Source: Thauera linaloolentis 47Lol = DSM 12138 (GTDB taxonomy: Bacteria > Pseudomonadota > Gammaproteobacteria > Burkholderiales > Rhodocyclaceae). Taken from it: a DNA stretch of 34,551 nt. The notes beneath the pieces are model-generated. The model did not search any database and was not told the origin of the DNA. It saw only the letters and a list, made by a program, of their open reading frames with translations. Of this stretch, positions 1 to 8,835 are shown in pieces; position 1 is the stretch's first letter; the number at the start of each line of letters is the position of its first letter. The stretch covers positions 1-34,551 of the forward strand of contig NZ_AMXE01000042.1 in NCBI RefSeq assembly GCF_000310205.1. The letters run 5' to 3'. Both the position numbers and the translations under genes were made by a program.

Positions 1-45
1 ACAAACCACTCAACCCGTCCGGCAGACACCGCGAAAGAGACGCGC

Positions 46-73
46 ATTATAGACAACAAAATAAAATACGCAA
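46..73 (-). promoter_or_regulatory. Candidate sigma-70 promoter reading out of the window to the left
   Basis: On the minus strand a TTGCGT hexamer (68-73) is followed after 16 nt by a perfect TATAAT (46-51), then by GCGCG-rich bases. A perfect -10 with a GC-rich discriminator is typical of strong, stringently controlled promoters of stable RNA or translation genes in proteobacteria. The gene it would serve lies left of position 1 and cannot be seen. Nothing else was recognised in bases 1-130. Confidence 0.5.
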
Positions 74-130
74 GGAAGTAAACTCACCCCTGCATCACAT
101 CCCGCCTTTGCCGCGCAGCTCGCGATTGGC

Positions 131-3100
131 TCACGCCATGCCGCGCCCGTCACTTTCTCCCCGTCCCAGCCGGAACCACAATGCGTAGAGCGCGGGGACG
201 AACAGCAAAGTGATTGCGGTGCCGACCGACACGCCGCCGATCAGCACATAGGCCAGCGGCCCCCAGAAGGTGTCCAGCGTCAGCGGGATGAAAGCAAAGG
301 CCGCGGCCAGCGCAGTGAGGATGACGGGACGGGCGCGCCGCACGGCGGCCTCGACGACGCCGTCGAAGGCATCCATGCCCGCCTCGAAATTGTCGGCGAC
401 CTGCTGCGTGAGGATCAGCGTGTTGCGCATCAGGATGCCGGCCAGGCCGGTAAGGCCGAGCAGCGCGACGAAGCCGAAAGGCTGATTGAACAGCAGCAGC
501 GCCGCCACCGCGCCGATCAGGCCGAGGGGCGCGGTGGCAACGACGATGAAGGTGCCCGAGAAGGAGCGCATCTGCAGCATGATGAAGATGAGCATGAAGG
601 CGACCATCACCGGCTGCAGCTTCTGGATGGATGCATTGGCCTTGCCCGACTGCTCGACCGCGCCGGAGATCTCCAGGCGATACCCGGGCAGCAGCGTATC
701 GCGCAGGTCCGCCAGCGACTTCCATACGGCGTCGGTCACATCGTTCGGCTGCGCCCCCTCGACATCTCCCTGCACCGTCAGCTCCAGTTCACGGTTGTAG
801 CGCTTGATCACCGGTTCCTCGAAACGCACTTCGATACGCCCCAACTGGCTCGCGGGCAGCTTGCGGCCGTCGGGGGTGACGATCTCGAGCATCGCCAGAC
901 TCCCGGCATCGAGCCGCCGGCCGCCGCTGGCGCCGCGCGCGATGACATCCACCGTGCGGATGTCCTGACGAGCCTGGGTCACGCGCACGCCATTGAGGTG
1001 GAACTGCAACTGCTGCGAGACGTCCTGCGGCGTCAGGCCGAGCAGCTTCAGCCGCTCGGCATCCATGGCCAAGTACAGCACCGGCGCGCGCTCGTCCCAC
1101 TCCAGGTGCGGATCGACCACATGCGGATCGGCCGCCATGACGTCCCGTACCCGATGCGCGATGCGGCGCAGCTCCAACGCATCGGGACCAACCACGCGAT
1201 AGGCCACCGGCCAGATGACCGGAGGGCCGAACAGCAGGCGAGACACGCGCACCCTCGCTTCGGGGAATTCGCCTTCGTCGATGTGGCGCTGCAACTCGGC
1301 CATCACCCGGGTGCGCGCCTCCACGCCCTGCGTCACTGCAATGATCTTGGCGAAGGCGGGGTCGGGCGGCTCGGGGTTGGCGGACAGGAAGAAACGGGGG
1401 GCGCCGCCACCGGCGTAGCTCGACAGGGTGCGCACCTCGGGCATCGGCGCGAGAATCGCTTCCAGCTTGCGTACCGTCGCATCCGTTGCGCCGATGCTGC
1501 TGCCCTGCGGCAGGTACACACTCACCAGCACTTCCGGGCGGTCGGAGCTGGGAAAAAACTGCTTCTGCACCACCATGGCCATGCCTGCGACGGACAGGAC
1601 GAGCAAACCCAGGGTGCCGAAGACCACCGTCTTGCGCCAGCGCACACACCAGGCGATGAGACGGCGCAGGCGCTGGAACATCGGCGTCCCGTACACGCTT
1701 TCATGACTATGCACATGCTCGCGCGCCACTTCGGGCAGCATCTTCACCCCCAGGTAGGGGACGAACACCACCGCCACCAGCCAGGACACCAGCAAGGACA
1801 GCGCCAGCACCCAGAAAATGTTTCCGGCGTACTCGCCCACCGCCGAACGCGCGAAGCCGATCGGCAGGAAGCCCGCGACCGTGACCAAGGTGCCGCACAA
1901 CATCGGCGCGGCGGTCACACTCCAGGCATGGGCCGCCGCGCTCACGCGGCTCCAGCCCTCTTCCATCTTCACCAGCATCATCTCGACCGCAATGATGGCA
2001 TCATCCACCAGCAGGCCGAGGCCGATGATCAGCGCACCGAGCGAGATACGGTCGAGATTGATGCCCATCAGCTTCATGATCAGGAACGCGATGCCCAGCG
2101 TGAGCGGCACCGCAATGCCCACCACCAGCCCCGCGCGCCAACCGATGGCCAGCATGCTGACCGCCACCACCACCGCCACCGCCACCAGGAACTTGACCTG
2201 GAACAGGTTGACCGCACCGGCGATCGCCTCGGCCTGGTTGGTCAACACCTCCAGCGACATCCCCAGCGGCAATTGCCCACGCTCGGCTTCGATGAAATCG
2301 GCAAGGCGGCCGCCCAGCACCAGGCCGTTCTCGCCTTTGTTCATGACCATGCCTAGCAAGAGCGCATCCTGGCCGCGCGAGCGCACTAGATAGCCCGGCG
2401 GATCCTCGTAGCCGCGGCGGACACTGGCGATGTCGCCGAGCCGGAACACACGGTCCCCCACCCGCAACGGCACCGCGGCGAGTCGTTCGGGATCCGACAG
2501 ATCCGCATCCAGCCGCAGATACAGGCGCGGCCCGTCGGTCTCCATGCTGCCAGCCGGCAGCAAGCGGTTGTGCGCCGAAATGGCATCGAACACCACCTGC
2601 GGCGACAGCCCTAGATTGACGAGCGTGGCGTTGTCGAACTCGACATATACGCGCTCGGCACGCTCACCCAGCACCTGGGCCTTGTGCACGCCCGGCACGT
2701 GCTGCAGGCGGTCGCGGATCGCCTCGGCCTCACGCGTGAGCTCGCGCATGGGCATGCCCGGCGCGGTCAGGGCGATCAGGCTGAAATAGGTGTCGGCGAA
2801 ATCCTCGTTGACGATCGGCCCGATGACGCCGGCAGGCAGGTTGCCGGCCTCGTCCTGCATGCGTTTGCGCACGTCGTACTTGAGCGCAGGCACCTGCGCG
2901 GCCGGCGTGTAGTCGTGGAACTCGATCTGCAGGTTGGCCGAACCGGGGCGCACCGTGGTGATGATGCGATAGATGTTCTCGACCTCCTGGACACGCTTCT
3001 CCAGACGGTCGACCACCTGTTCCTGCATCTCCTGCGGCGTTGCCCCCGGCCACACCGCATTGACCACCAGCACGCGCATGGTGAAGGCCGGATCCTCGGC

Positions 3101-3211
3101 ACGCCCGAGGGAAAGAAAAGCATAGGCACCCGCCAGCACCGCCAGGACGAGGAAGAACAGCGTCACCGATCGCTCGCGTACGGCGAGCGCGGACAGGTTG
3201 GGGAAGCTCAT
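131..3211 (-). CDS. RND-family efflux pump permease
   Basis: Inner-membrane proton-driven resistance-nodulation-division permease of 1026 aa, the usual size for the AcrB/MexB superfamily. The N-terminus has the family pattern of a short cytoplasmic helix, a first membrane segment (about 15-35) and the large periplasmic porter region. A second membrane block begins near residue 340 and carries the proton-relay motif LVDDAIIAVE with D403, D404 and E410. A second periplasmic and membrane half follows. The start at 3211 is preferred because its ATG overlaps the adaptor gene stop by 4 bp (ATGA), so translation is coupled; an upstream in-frame extension to 3373 lies inside the adaptor gene. No TolC-type channel gene is visible, so the pump probably borrows one from elsewhere. 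Substrate cannot be predicted. Confidence 0.93.
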   Translation of the reverse strand: MSFPNLSALAVRERSVTLFFLVLAVLAGAYAFLSLGRAEDPAFTMRVLVVNAVWPGATPQEMQEQVVDRLEKRVQEVENIYRIITTVRPGSANLQIEFHDYTPAAQVPALKYDVRKRMQDEAGNLPAGVIGPIVNEDFADTYFSLIALTAPGMPMRELTREAEAIRDRLQHVPGVHKAQVLGERAERVYVEFDNATLVNLGLSPQVVFDAISAHNRLLPAGSMETDGPRLYLRLDADLSDPERLAAVPLRVGDRVFRLGDIASVRRGYEDPPGYLVRSRGQDALLLGMVMNKGENGLVLGGRLADFIEAERGQLPLGMSLEVLTNQAEAIAGAVNLFQVKFLVAVAVVVAVSMLAIGWRAGLVVGIAVPLTLGIAFLIMKLMGINLDRISLGALIIGLGLLVDDAIIAVEMMLVKMEEGWSRVSAAAHAWSVTAAPMLCGTLVTVAGFLPIGFARSAVGEYAGNIFWVLALSLLVSWLVAVVFVPYLGVKMLPEVAREHVHSHESVYGTPMFQRLRRLIAWCVRWRKTVVFGTLGLLVLSVAGMAMVVQKQFFPSSDRPEVLVSVYLPQGSSIGATDATVRKLEAILAPMPEVRTLSSYAGGGAPRFFLSANPEPPDPAFAKIIAVTQGVEARTRVMAELQRHIDEGEFPEARVRVSRLLFGPPVIWPVAYRVVGPDALELRRIAHRVRDVMAADPHVVDPHLEWDERAPVLYLAMDAERLKLLGLTPQDVSQQLQFHLNGVRVTQARQDIRTVDVIARGASGGRRLDAGSLAMLEIVTPDGRKLPASQLGRIEVRFEEPVIKRYNRELELTVQGDVEGAQPNDVTDAVWKSLADLRDTLLPGYRLEISGAVEQSGKANASIQKLQPVMVAFMLIFIMLQMRSFSGTFIVVATAPLGLIGAVAALLLFNQPFGFVALLGLTGLAGILMRNTLILTQQVADNFEAGMDAFDGVVEAAVRRARPVILTALAAAFAFIPLTLDTFWGPLAYVLIGGVSVGTAITLLFVPALYALWFRLGRGESDGRGMA

Positions 3212-4257
3212 CGCGCCAGCTCCCGCACCTTCATGCCCTCGGTCAGCAAGTGGGTGCCCAGCGCCACCACGGTGTCGCCGTCGGCCAGGGCGCCTCGCAC
3301 GCGCGCCATCTCGCCGTCGGTGGACTGCACGCCGACCGGCACCGAACTGACGGCGCCGTCGCGCACGCGCCATACGCGCGCGCCCTCGCCGCGCTCGTTG
3401 AGCGCCCCGAGCGGAACGACGAATTCGCCTTCGGCTACCGTCGCGGTACGAAAGCGCGCGCGCAGCACGGCGCCCAGCACCAGTCCGTCCTGCGTGCCAT
3501 GCACGGTGTAGCGTGCGCGCAGCGTACGGCCCTGGCGCTCGACCGCACCCGCCGTCTCGCGCAGCGCCAATGGCCGTGTCGTCCCGTCGCCCAGCAGGGC
3601 GAGGCCCTCGGCCGGCGGTGTCACGCTGGCGGGGAAATGCACTTCGAGCTCGCGCTCGCCTGTCTGCGCCAGCAACGCTACCTGCTGGCCAACGGCGACG
3701 ACCTGCCCGGGCTCGCCGACGACATCGACCAGCACGCCGGCCTGCGGCGCCTGCAGACGGGCATACCCCAGCGCATTGCGCGCCTGCACCAGACGCGCCG
3801 CAGCCGCCTCGTGCCGCGTATGTGCCTCGCGCCGGGCCAGCTCGAAGCGCTCGATGGCCTGCTCGCTGGTGTAATTGCGCTGCTGCAGCTGCCTCGCCCG
3901 CAGCAGATCGGCCTCAGCCGTGGCCAGCGCCGCATCCGCCGCCGCCAGATCGGCCGCGGCGGCACGCACGCCCTGCTCGAAATCATGCGTATCGAGCTGG
4001 AACAAGGCCTGCCCGGCCGCGACGCGCTCGCCCGCATCCACCGCGCGGCGGGCGATGCGCCCCCCGACCTGGAAGGCCAGCGGCGACTCCACGCGCGCCC
4101 GCACCGTGCCCGACAAGCCGACGTCGGCCGCCCCTCCCGTGGCCACTTTCACCGTCTTGACGAAGGGCGGCGCCTTCTCCACCTGCGGCGGTGGCGCCTT
4201 GCCGCAGGCAGACAGGATCAGTACACCGATGAAGAGCGAAAGCGTCGAGATGCGCAT
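3208..4257 (-). CDS. RND efflux periplasmic adaptor (membrane fusion protein), lipoprotein
   Basis: Periplasmic adaptor of 349 aa that would bridge the RND permease encoded immediately downstream and an outer-membrane channel. The N-terminus is a lipoprotein signal with lipobox LSAC, lipidated cysteine at residue 18. It is followed by a barrel-sandwich (lipoyl-like) half motif, RVESPLAFQVGGRI, and an alanine/arginine-rich alpha-helical hairpin at about residues 90-150. The second lipoyl half follows (RLQAPQAGVLVDVVGEPGQ), then beta-barrel and membrane-proximal domains. The order and length match the HlyD/AcrA family. It overlaps the permease gene by 4 bp, so the two form an operon. A 159-bp upstream gap separates it from the Lrp-type regulator on the same strand and probably contains the promoter, although no convincing hexamers were identified. 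Confidence 0.92.
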   Translation of the reverse strand: MRISTLSLFIGVLILSACGKAPPPQVEKAPPFVKTVKVATGGAADVGLSGTVRARVESPLAFQVGGRIARRAVDAGERVAAGQALFQLDTHDFEQGVRAAAADLAAADAALATAEADLLRARQLQQRNYTSEQAIERFELARREAHTRHEAAAARLVQARNALGYARLQAPQAGVLVDVVGEPGQVVAVGQQVALLAQTGERELEVHFPASVTPPAEGLALLGDGTTRPLALRETAGAVERQGRTLRARYTVHGTQDGLVLGAVLRARFRTATVAEGEFVVPLGALNERGEGARVWRVRDGAVSSVPVGVQSTDGEMARVRGALADGDTVVALGTHLLTEGMKVRELAR

Positions 4258-4416
4258 GGGGGTATCCCGTTAGAGCGTGCCAAATGATCGCCGCAGGGAC
4301 AGGGAGATGCCGGTTGCCCCTTTCGAAGGACGGACATTATCCACCTCCGATACGGGTTTCCATACTGCCCGGCATGGATTAGCCCCCCGTCCGCCGATAC
4401 GCCGCGAGAAGGCGAG

Positions 4417-4884
4417 TCACGGCTCCGGCGGCAGATAGAGGCTCTCCTTCACCTCCTCCATCACCACATAGCTGCGCGATTCGGCGGCCGACGGCAGCTT
4501 GAGCAGGATGTTGCCGAGCAGGCGCCGGTAATCGCCCATTTCGGCGATGCGCGCCTTGATCAGGTAATCGAAATCTCCCGACACCAGATGGCATTCCATC
4601 ACTTCGGGCACATAGGCAAGTTCTTTCTTCACGCGGTCGAAAGTGTCGTTGGACTTGGCCGACAGCTTCAGCTCGACGAAGACCAGCAACGGCCTGCCCA
4701 GCGCCCGCGGGTCGACGCGCGCGTGATAGCCGGTGATGACGCCCTCGCGCTCGAGACGGCGCACACGTTCGGTGCACGGCGTGGCCGACAAGCCGACGCG
4801 CTGGGCCAGCTCGGTCATCGACAGACGGCCCTCCTTCTGCAACAGATCGACGATCTTGCGGTCCACCCGATCGAGTTCGCGCAT
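4417..4884 (-). CDS. dadR: Lrp/AsnC-family transcriptional regulator, probable DadR
   Basis: DNA-binding regulator of 155 aa. An N-terminal winged helix-turn-helix (residues 1-55, with [12 protein letters not shown] and [11 protein letters not shown]) is followed by a RAM ligand-binding domain containing [12 protein letters not shown] and ending in [10 protein letters not shown]. These are close to signatures of E. coli Lrp and Pseudomonas DadR. The gene is divergent from dadA-dadX, the arrangement in which an Lrp-family protein senses alanine and activates D-alanine catabolism. The ATG at 4884 is chosen because GGAG stands 7 nt upstream. An ATG at 4908 and a GTG at 4911 are in frame but lack a ribosome-binding sequence. 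The gene symbol rests on context and motif similarity, not on a search. Confidence 0.85.
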   Translation of the reverse strand: MRELDRVDRKIVDLLQKEGRLSMTELAQRVGLSATPCTERVRRLEREGVITGYHARVDPRALGRPLLVFVELKLSAKSNDTFDRVKKELAYVPEVMECHLVSGDFDYLIKARIAEMGDYRRLLGNILLKLPSAAESRSYVVMEEVKESLYLPPEP

Positions 4885-4941
4885 TTCGCTGCTCCAGTCG
4901 AAGAACATCACGCCGAATGGGGAGTCACTTCATTCATCCCC

Positions 4942-4960
4942 TGTTTTTCAGTGAAAAACA
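4942..4960. promoter_or_regulatory. Perfect 19-nt palindrome between dadR and dadA, candidate Lrp/DadR operator
   Basis: TGTTTTTCAGTGAAAAACA reads the same on both strands apart from the central base. It is AT-rich in a GC-rich background and lies in the 132-bp divergent intergenic region, 56 bp before the dadA start. Lrp-family dimers bind short palindromes with AT-rich arms, so an operator for the adjacent regulator is the simplest reading. This is inferred from position and symmetry. Confidence 0.6.
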
Positions 4961-5016
4961 CTGGCCTTGCTTGCCTAAACTGCACATATCCAACAGGAAT
5001 CCGGCAGGAGACAGCC

Positions 5017-6327
5017 ATGCATGTGATCGTACTCGGAAGCGGCATCATCGGCACCACCACCGCGTGGTACCTCGCCCAGCGCGGCGCGCGCGTCACGGTA
5101 CTGGAACGCCAGCCCGGCGCCGCACTCGAGACCAGCTTCGCCAATGCCGGCCAGGTTTCGCCCGGCTACTCCACCCCATGGGCCGCCCCCGGCATTCCGC
5201 TGAAAGCCCTGAAATGGCTGTTCCAGCGCCACGCCCCCTTCGCCCTGCGCGCCGACGGCAGCCTGTTCCAGCTGCGCTGGATGACGCAGATGCTGGCCAA
5301 CTGCACCGTAGAACGCTATGCGCTCAACAAGGAACGCATGATGCGGCTGTCCGAATACGCACGCGACTGCCTGCGCACGCTGCGCGCCGACACCGGCATC
5401 CACTACGAGGAACGCAGCCTCGGCACGCTGCAGCTGTTCCGCACCCAGGCGCAGCTCGACGCGGCGCAGCGCGACATCGCCGTGCTGCGGGAATGCGGCG
5501 TGCCCTTCGAGCTCCTGCCGGCCGGACAGCTCGCGAGTGTGGAACCCGCGCTCGCCCGCAGCCGCAGCCCGCTGGCGGGCGGCCTGCGGCTGCCGAACGA
5601 CGAAACCGGCGACTGCCATCTGTTCACCACCCGGCTCGCGGACATGGCACGCAAGGCCGGCGTGGAGTTCCGCTTCGGCGTCGACATCCGCGAAATCCTG
5701 ACGGGCGGTGGTGGCGTGATCGGGGTACGCACCGGCGACGGCGGGCATGGCCAGGTACTCGCGGCGGACCGCTACGTGCTCGCGCTGGGCAGCTATTCGC
5801 GCCGGATGGCGGCAGGCCTGGGCCTGGACCTGCCGGTCTATCCGGTCAAGGGCTATTCCCTGACCGTACCGCTGACCGATCCGGACGGCGCCCCCCGCTC
5901 GACGGTGCTCGACGAAACCTACAAGGTCGCGGTGACGCGCTTCGACAAGCGCATCCGCGTCGGCGGCATGGCCGAGCTCGGCGGCTTCGACCTGCGCCTG
6001 AATCCGCGCCGCCGCGAAACGCTCGAAAAGGTGGTGGGCGACCTGTTTCCGCACGGCGGCGACATTCCCAACGCTGAATTCTGGACCGGCCTGCGGCCGA
6101 TGACGCCCGACTCGACGCCGATCATCGGCGCCACGCCCTACCCCGAACTCTTCATCAACACCGGCCACGGCACCCTCGGCTGGACGATGTCCTGCGGCGC
6201 CGGCCAGCTCGTCGCCGACCTGGTCACCGGCAGGCAGCCCGCCATCCGCCACGACGACCTCGGCCTGCACCGCTACGGCCGCGAAGCCACGCGGCGGGCG
6301 CAGGGTCTGAGCCTTTCGCCGGCATGA
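5017..6327 (+). CDS. dadA: D-amino acid dehydrogenase, small (FAD) subunit
   Basis: Membrane-associated flavoprotein of 436 aa that oxidises D-alanine and other D-amino acids to the 2-oxo acid and ammonia, passing electrons to the quinone pool. The N-terminus is a textbook FAD-binding Rossmann motif ([20 protein letters not shown]7, G9, G12). The motif [20 protein letters not shown] follows, and the C-terminal FAD contact region [14 protein letters not shown] and [16 protein letters not shown] is typical of DadA. Length agrees with the family (about 430). The ATG at 5017 has GGAG 6 nt upstream; the reading frame stays open upstream through the intergenic palindrome but without a comparable ribosome-binding site. 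It is followed on the same strand by the catabolic alanine racemase, the standard L-alanine to pyruvate route. Confidence 0.95.
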   Translation: MHVIVLGSGIIGTTTAWYLAQRGARVTVLERQPGAALETSFANAGQVSPGYSTPWAAPGIPLKALKWLFQRHAPFALRADGSLFQLRWMTQMLANCTVERYALNKERMMRLSEYARDCLRTLRADTGIHYEERSLGTLQLFRTQAQLDAAQRDIAVLRECGVPFELLPAGQLASVEPALARSRSPLAGGLRLPNDETGDCHLFTTRLADMARKAGVEFRFGVDIREILTGGGGVIGVRTGDGGHGQVLAADRYVLALGSYSRRMAAGLGLDLPVYPVKGYSLTVPLTDPDGAPRSTVLDETYKVAVTRFDKRIRVGGMAELGGFDLRLNPRRRETLEKVVGDLFPHGGDIPNAEFWTGLRPMTPDSTPIIGATPYPELFINTGHGTLGWTMSCGAGQLVADLVTGRQPAIRHDDLGLHRYGREATRRAQGLSLSPA

Positions 6328-6504
6328 AACCCGCGGCCTGACCGGGGGGCTGGTCCACGTACGGCGACATCCGGCACGGAGCGCTTTCCAGGCCCGGCAA
6401 CCCGGCGCGCGCTGCACATTTCCGGCACCGCGCCGCGCACGCATTGCAGCCGGCCCCGCTTGGTAGCACCATGTTGCGCCTTGCCCCCTACAAGGATGGA
6501 AACG

Positions 6505-7566
6505 ATGCGCCCCGCCCGCGCTCTGATCGACCTCGCCGCGCTGCGGCACAACTACCGGCTCGCGCGCGCGCGCCACGGCGCATCGGCGCTGGCGGTGATC
6601 AAGGCCAACGCCTACGGCCACGGCGCCGTGCGCTGTGCCCGGGCATTGGCCGCAGAAGCCGACGGCTTCGCCGTCGCCTTCCTCGACGAAGCGCTGGAAC
6701 TGCGCGCGGCCGGCATCACGCAGCCCATTCTGTTGCTGGAAGGGGTATTCGACGCCGTCGAACTGGCAGACGCGGCCCGCCACGACGTGTGGCTGGCAGT
6801 CCATCACGAAGCCCAGTTGCGCATGATCGAGACCACCCCGCTCGCTGCCCCGCTGCATGCATGGCTGAAGGTCAACAGCGGCATGAACCGCGCCGGCTTC
6901 GTCGGCCCCGCCGTCGCCACCGCCTGGCAACGCCTGCAGGCGAGCGGCAAGGTTCGTGAAACCACGCTGATGACGCACTTCGCCCGCGCCGACGAACCGC
7001 AAGCGATCACCACCGCCGAACAGATCGAGCGCTTCGACGCCGCCACCCGGGGCCTGAACGGCGCCCGCAGCCTGGCCAATTCCGCCGCCATCCTGGGCTG
7101 GCCGCAGGCTTGCCGCGACTGGGCGCGCCCGGGCATCCTGCTGTACGGCGCGGATCCGATGCCCGGCGAGGCCAACGGGCTGCAAGCGGTGATGACGCTC
7201 GAAAGCGCGGTGATGGCCGTGCGCGAAATCGAACCCGGCCAGGCGCTGGGCTATGGCGGCCGCTTCGTCGCCGAACGGCGCACGCGCGTGGGCCTGGTGG
7301 CGATGGGCTATGCCGACGGCTATCCGCGCAGCGTGCCCGACGGCACGCAGGTTGCCGTCGACGGCCAGCCGAGCCGTCTCATCGGCCGCGTGTCGATGGA
7401 CATGTTGACGGTGGATCTGAGCGATCTTCCCGCCGCAGGCATCGGCAGCCGGATCGAGCTGTGGGGCCGGCAGGTGCCGGTCAACGACGTCGCGGCGGCG
7501 GCGGGGACGATTGCCTACGAACTGTTGTGCAACGTGAAGCGGGTACGCCTCGACTACCGCGAATGA
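6505..7566 (+). CDS. dadX: Catabolic alanine racemase
   Basis: PLP-dependent racemase of 353 aa interconverting L- and D-alanine and feeding D-alanine to DadA. The PLP lysine is K33 in AVIKANAYGHG. The opposing catalytic tyrosine should be Y250 in ALGYGGRF, and Y269 in MGYADGYPR matches the second active-site tyrosine. The substrate-side motif SMDMLTVDLS and the end NVKRVRLDY are typical. Of several in-frame starts, the ATG at 6505 is chosen because AAGGA stands 8 nt before it and because MRPARALIDLAALRHNY aligns with the normal family N-terminus. The 177-bp gap after dadA holds no recognised gene, so co-transcription with dadA is likely but not certain. It is named dadX rather than alr because of its dadA neighbour. 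Confidence 0.92.
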   Translation: MRPARALIDLAALRHNYRLARARHGASALAVIKANAYGHGAVRCARALAAEADGFAVAFLDEALELRAAGITQPILLLEGVFDAVELADAARHDVWLAVHHEAQLRMIETTPLAAPLHAWLKVNSGMNRAGFVGPAVATAWQRLQASGKVRETTLMTHFARADEPQAITTAEQIERFDAATRGLNGARSLANSAAILGWPQACRDWARPGILLYGADPMPGEANGLQAVMTLESAVMAVREIEPGQALGYGGRFVAERRTRVGLVAMGYADGYPRSVPDGTQVAVDGQPSRLIGRVSMDMLTVDLSDLPAAGIGSRIELWGRQVPVNDVAAAAGTIAYELLCNVKRVRLDYRE

Positions 7567-7571
7567 CGGCT

Positions 7572-7601
7572 CCGGCGGGCAAGGAGGCCCTTGCCCGCCG
7601 G
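7572..7601. terminator. GC-rich hairpin between convergent dadX and ccmI
   Basis: A 13-bp perfect stem (7572-7584 with 7589-7601, arm CCGGCGGGCAAGG) closes a 4-nt loop. It lies 5 bp after the dadX stop and 7 bp before the ccmI stop, where two transcription units converge. There is no T-run on either side, so it is not a classical intrinsic terminator. It may act as a bidirectional pause or 3'-end protecting structure. Confidence 0.65.
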
Positions 7602-7608
7602 GTGGGAA

Positions 7609-8835
7609 TCACGGCCGCACGCGGTCGATTTTCAGGCTGACCCCGCTGGCATCGGTGGCGACGGGTGCACTGAGGCCTTCGAGATCGCCGCTGCGCGCGG
7701 TGGCATCGCCCCCCTTCGAAACGCGCGCGCCGACGATGATGCGCTCGGGTAGCGGCGCATCGTCGCCCATCATCAGCGCCGCGCCGTCGAACGAGAAGTC
7801 CCGCGGCAGCTCGCCGGCCTTGAAGCGCAGCGCGGCCAGCGGCGGACCGCCCGCTTCGCCGCGGGCGAAGACGAACACCGCGTCTTCCGGTGCCAGCCGG
7901 TCGAGCAGCGCCGCATCCACCTCGAGCCGGCCGGACAGCGTCAGCGGGCCACCAGCGGCAGCCGGTGCGGCTGCGGCCTCCACCAGCGGCGGCAGGCCAG
8001 CCTTCGCGCGCGCCTCGTTCACACTGGCGCGGATGCCGCGCGCGACATCCTCGCCCGGCGGAATGCGTGCGAGGATCTTCTCCCAATGCCCTGCGGCGGC
8101 GGCGTAGTCGCCGCGCTGATAGGCGGCCGTGCCGGCCAACGCGAGCGCCTTGGGATGGTCCGGCGCGAGCGCCAGCGCCTTGTTCACCAGCACTTCGGCA
8201 TCCCCCACCACCGTGCCCCGCATCGCGGCGACCACATCGGCCCAGTCGGCGAACACGTCCGGTTCGCCCGGCGCAAGCTTCGACAGCTTCTCGTAGGCCG
8301 CCGCCGCCTTGGGGAAATCCTCCAGCACCAAATAGGAACGGGCCAGCATCATCCAGCCCTCGACGTTGTCCGGCTCCTGCTGCAGGCGCGTTTCCAGCTT
8401 GCCCACCATGTCGGCGATTTCCGCCTGGGAAAAGCCCTGCTGGCCCTCCACGTTCGCCGGATCGAGCCCGTCCGGGGTACCGAAGGCGAGATAGCCAACC
8501 ACCGCCAGCACCGGCACGCTCAGCGCCAGGCCCACGGCCCAGCTCCGCTCGGTGCGCACATCGGCGCTCTGGGCGCGCTCGGCGACGGCCTCGCCTTCTT
8601 CCAGCGCGCGCCGCTCGACCTCCTCCCGGCTCTTCGCGTGGGTGGCGGCGTCGATGCGGCCCGCCGCGAGATCGGCGTCCAGCTCGGCCAGTTGCTCACG
8701 CAGCACGGCCAGCACGAGGCTGCTCTGCTCCGCCTGCTCGCGCTGCGCGCGGCCGCCGGCACGGAACAGCGGTGGCAGGATCCAAAGCAGGGCACCGGCC
8801 AGCAGCAGGCCGGCAAAAAGAAGGAAAGCGGTCAC
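7609..8835 (-). CDS. ccmI: Cytochrome c maturation protein CcmI
   Basis: Membrane-anchored apocytochrome chaperone of 408 aa, part of the heme ligation complex with CcmF and CcmH in System I. Residues 1-25 form the first membrane segment. A cytoplasmic loop with a leucine/charge-rich coiled-coil pattern follows (about 30-90), then a second segment (about 97-115). The periplasmic part has TPR repeats (for example EGWMMLARSYLVLEDFPKAAAAYEKL) and a C-terminal beta-rich domain. The start is GTG at 8835, sharing bases with the ccmH stop in a GTGA overlap. The size corresponds to the CcmI protein found as a separate gene in many beta- and alphaproteobacteria (the C-terminal half of E. coli CcmH). 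It is the last gene of the operon. Confidence 0.92.
   Translation of the reverse strand: MTAFLLFAGLLLAGALLWILPPLFRAGGRAQREQAEQSSLVLAVLREQLAELDADLAAGRIDAATHAKSREEVERRALEEGEAVAERAQSADVRTERSWAVGLALSVPVLAVVGYLAFGTPDGLDPANVEGQQGFSQAEIADMVGKLETRLQQEPDNVEGWMMLARSYLVLEDFPKAAAAYEKLSKLAPGEPDVFADWADVVAAMRGTVVGDAEVLVNKALALAPDHPKALALAGTAAYQRGDYAAAAGHWEKILARIPPGEDVARGIRASVNEARAKAGLPPLVEAAAAPAAAGGPLTLSGRLEVDAALLDRLAPEDAVFVFARGEAGGPPLAALRFKAGELPRDFSFDGAALMMGDDAPLPERIIVGARVSKGGDATARSGDLEGLSAPVATDASGVSLKIDRVRP

Noticed and set aside
3212-3373. N-terminal extension of the RND permease by 54 residues
   Set aside because: The extension lies within the adaptor gene, is Arg/Gly-rich and lacks family similarity; the ATGA overlap start is far better.
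4975-7185. A 736-codon minus-strand frame opposite dadA and dadX
   Set aside because: Shadow frame; dadA and dadX carry complete cofactor and active-site motifs on the plus strand.
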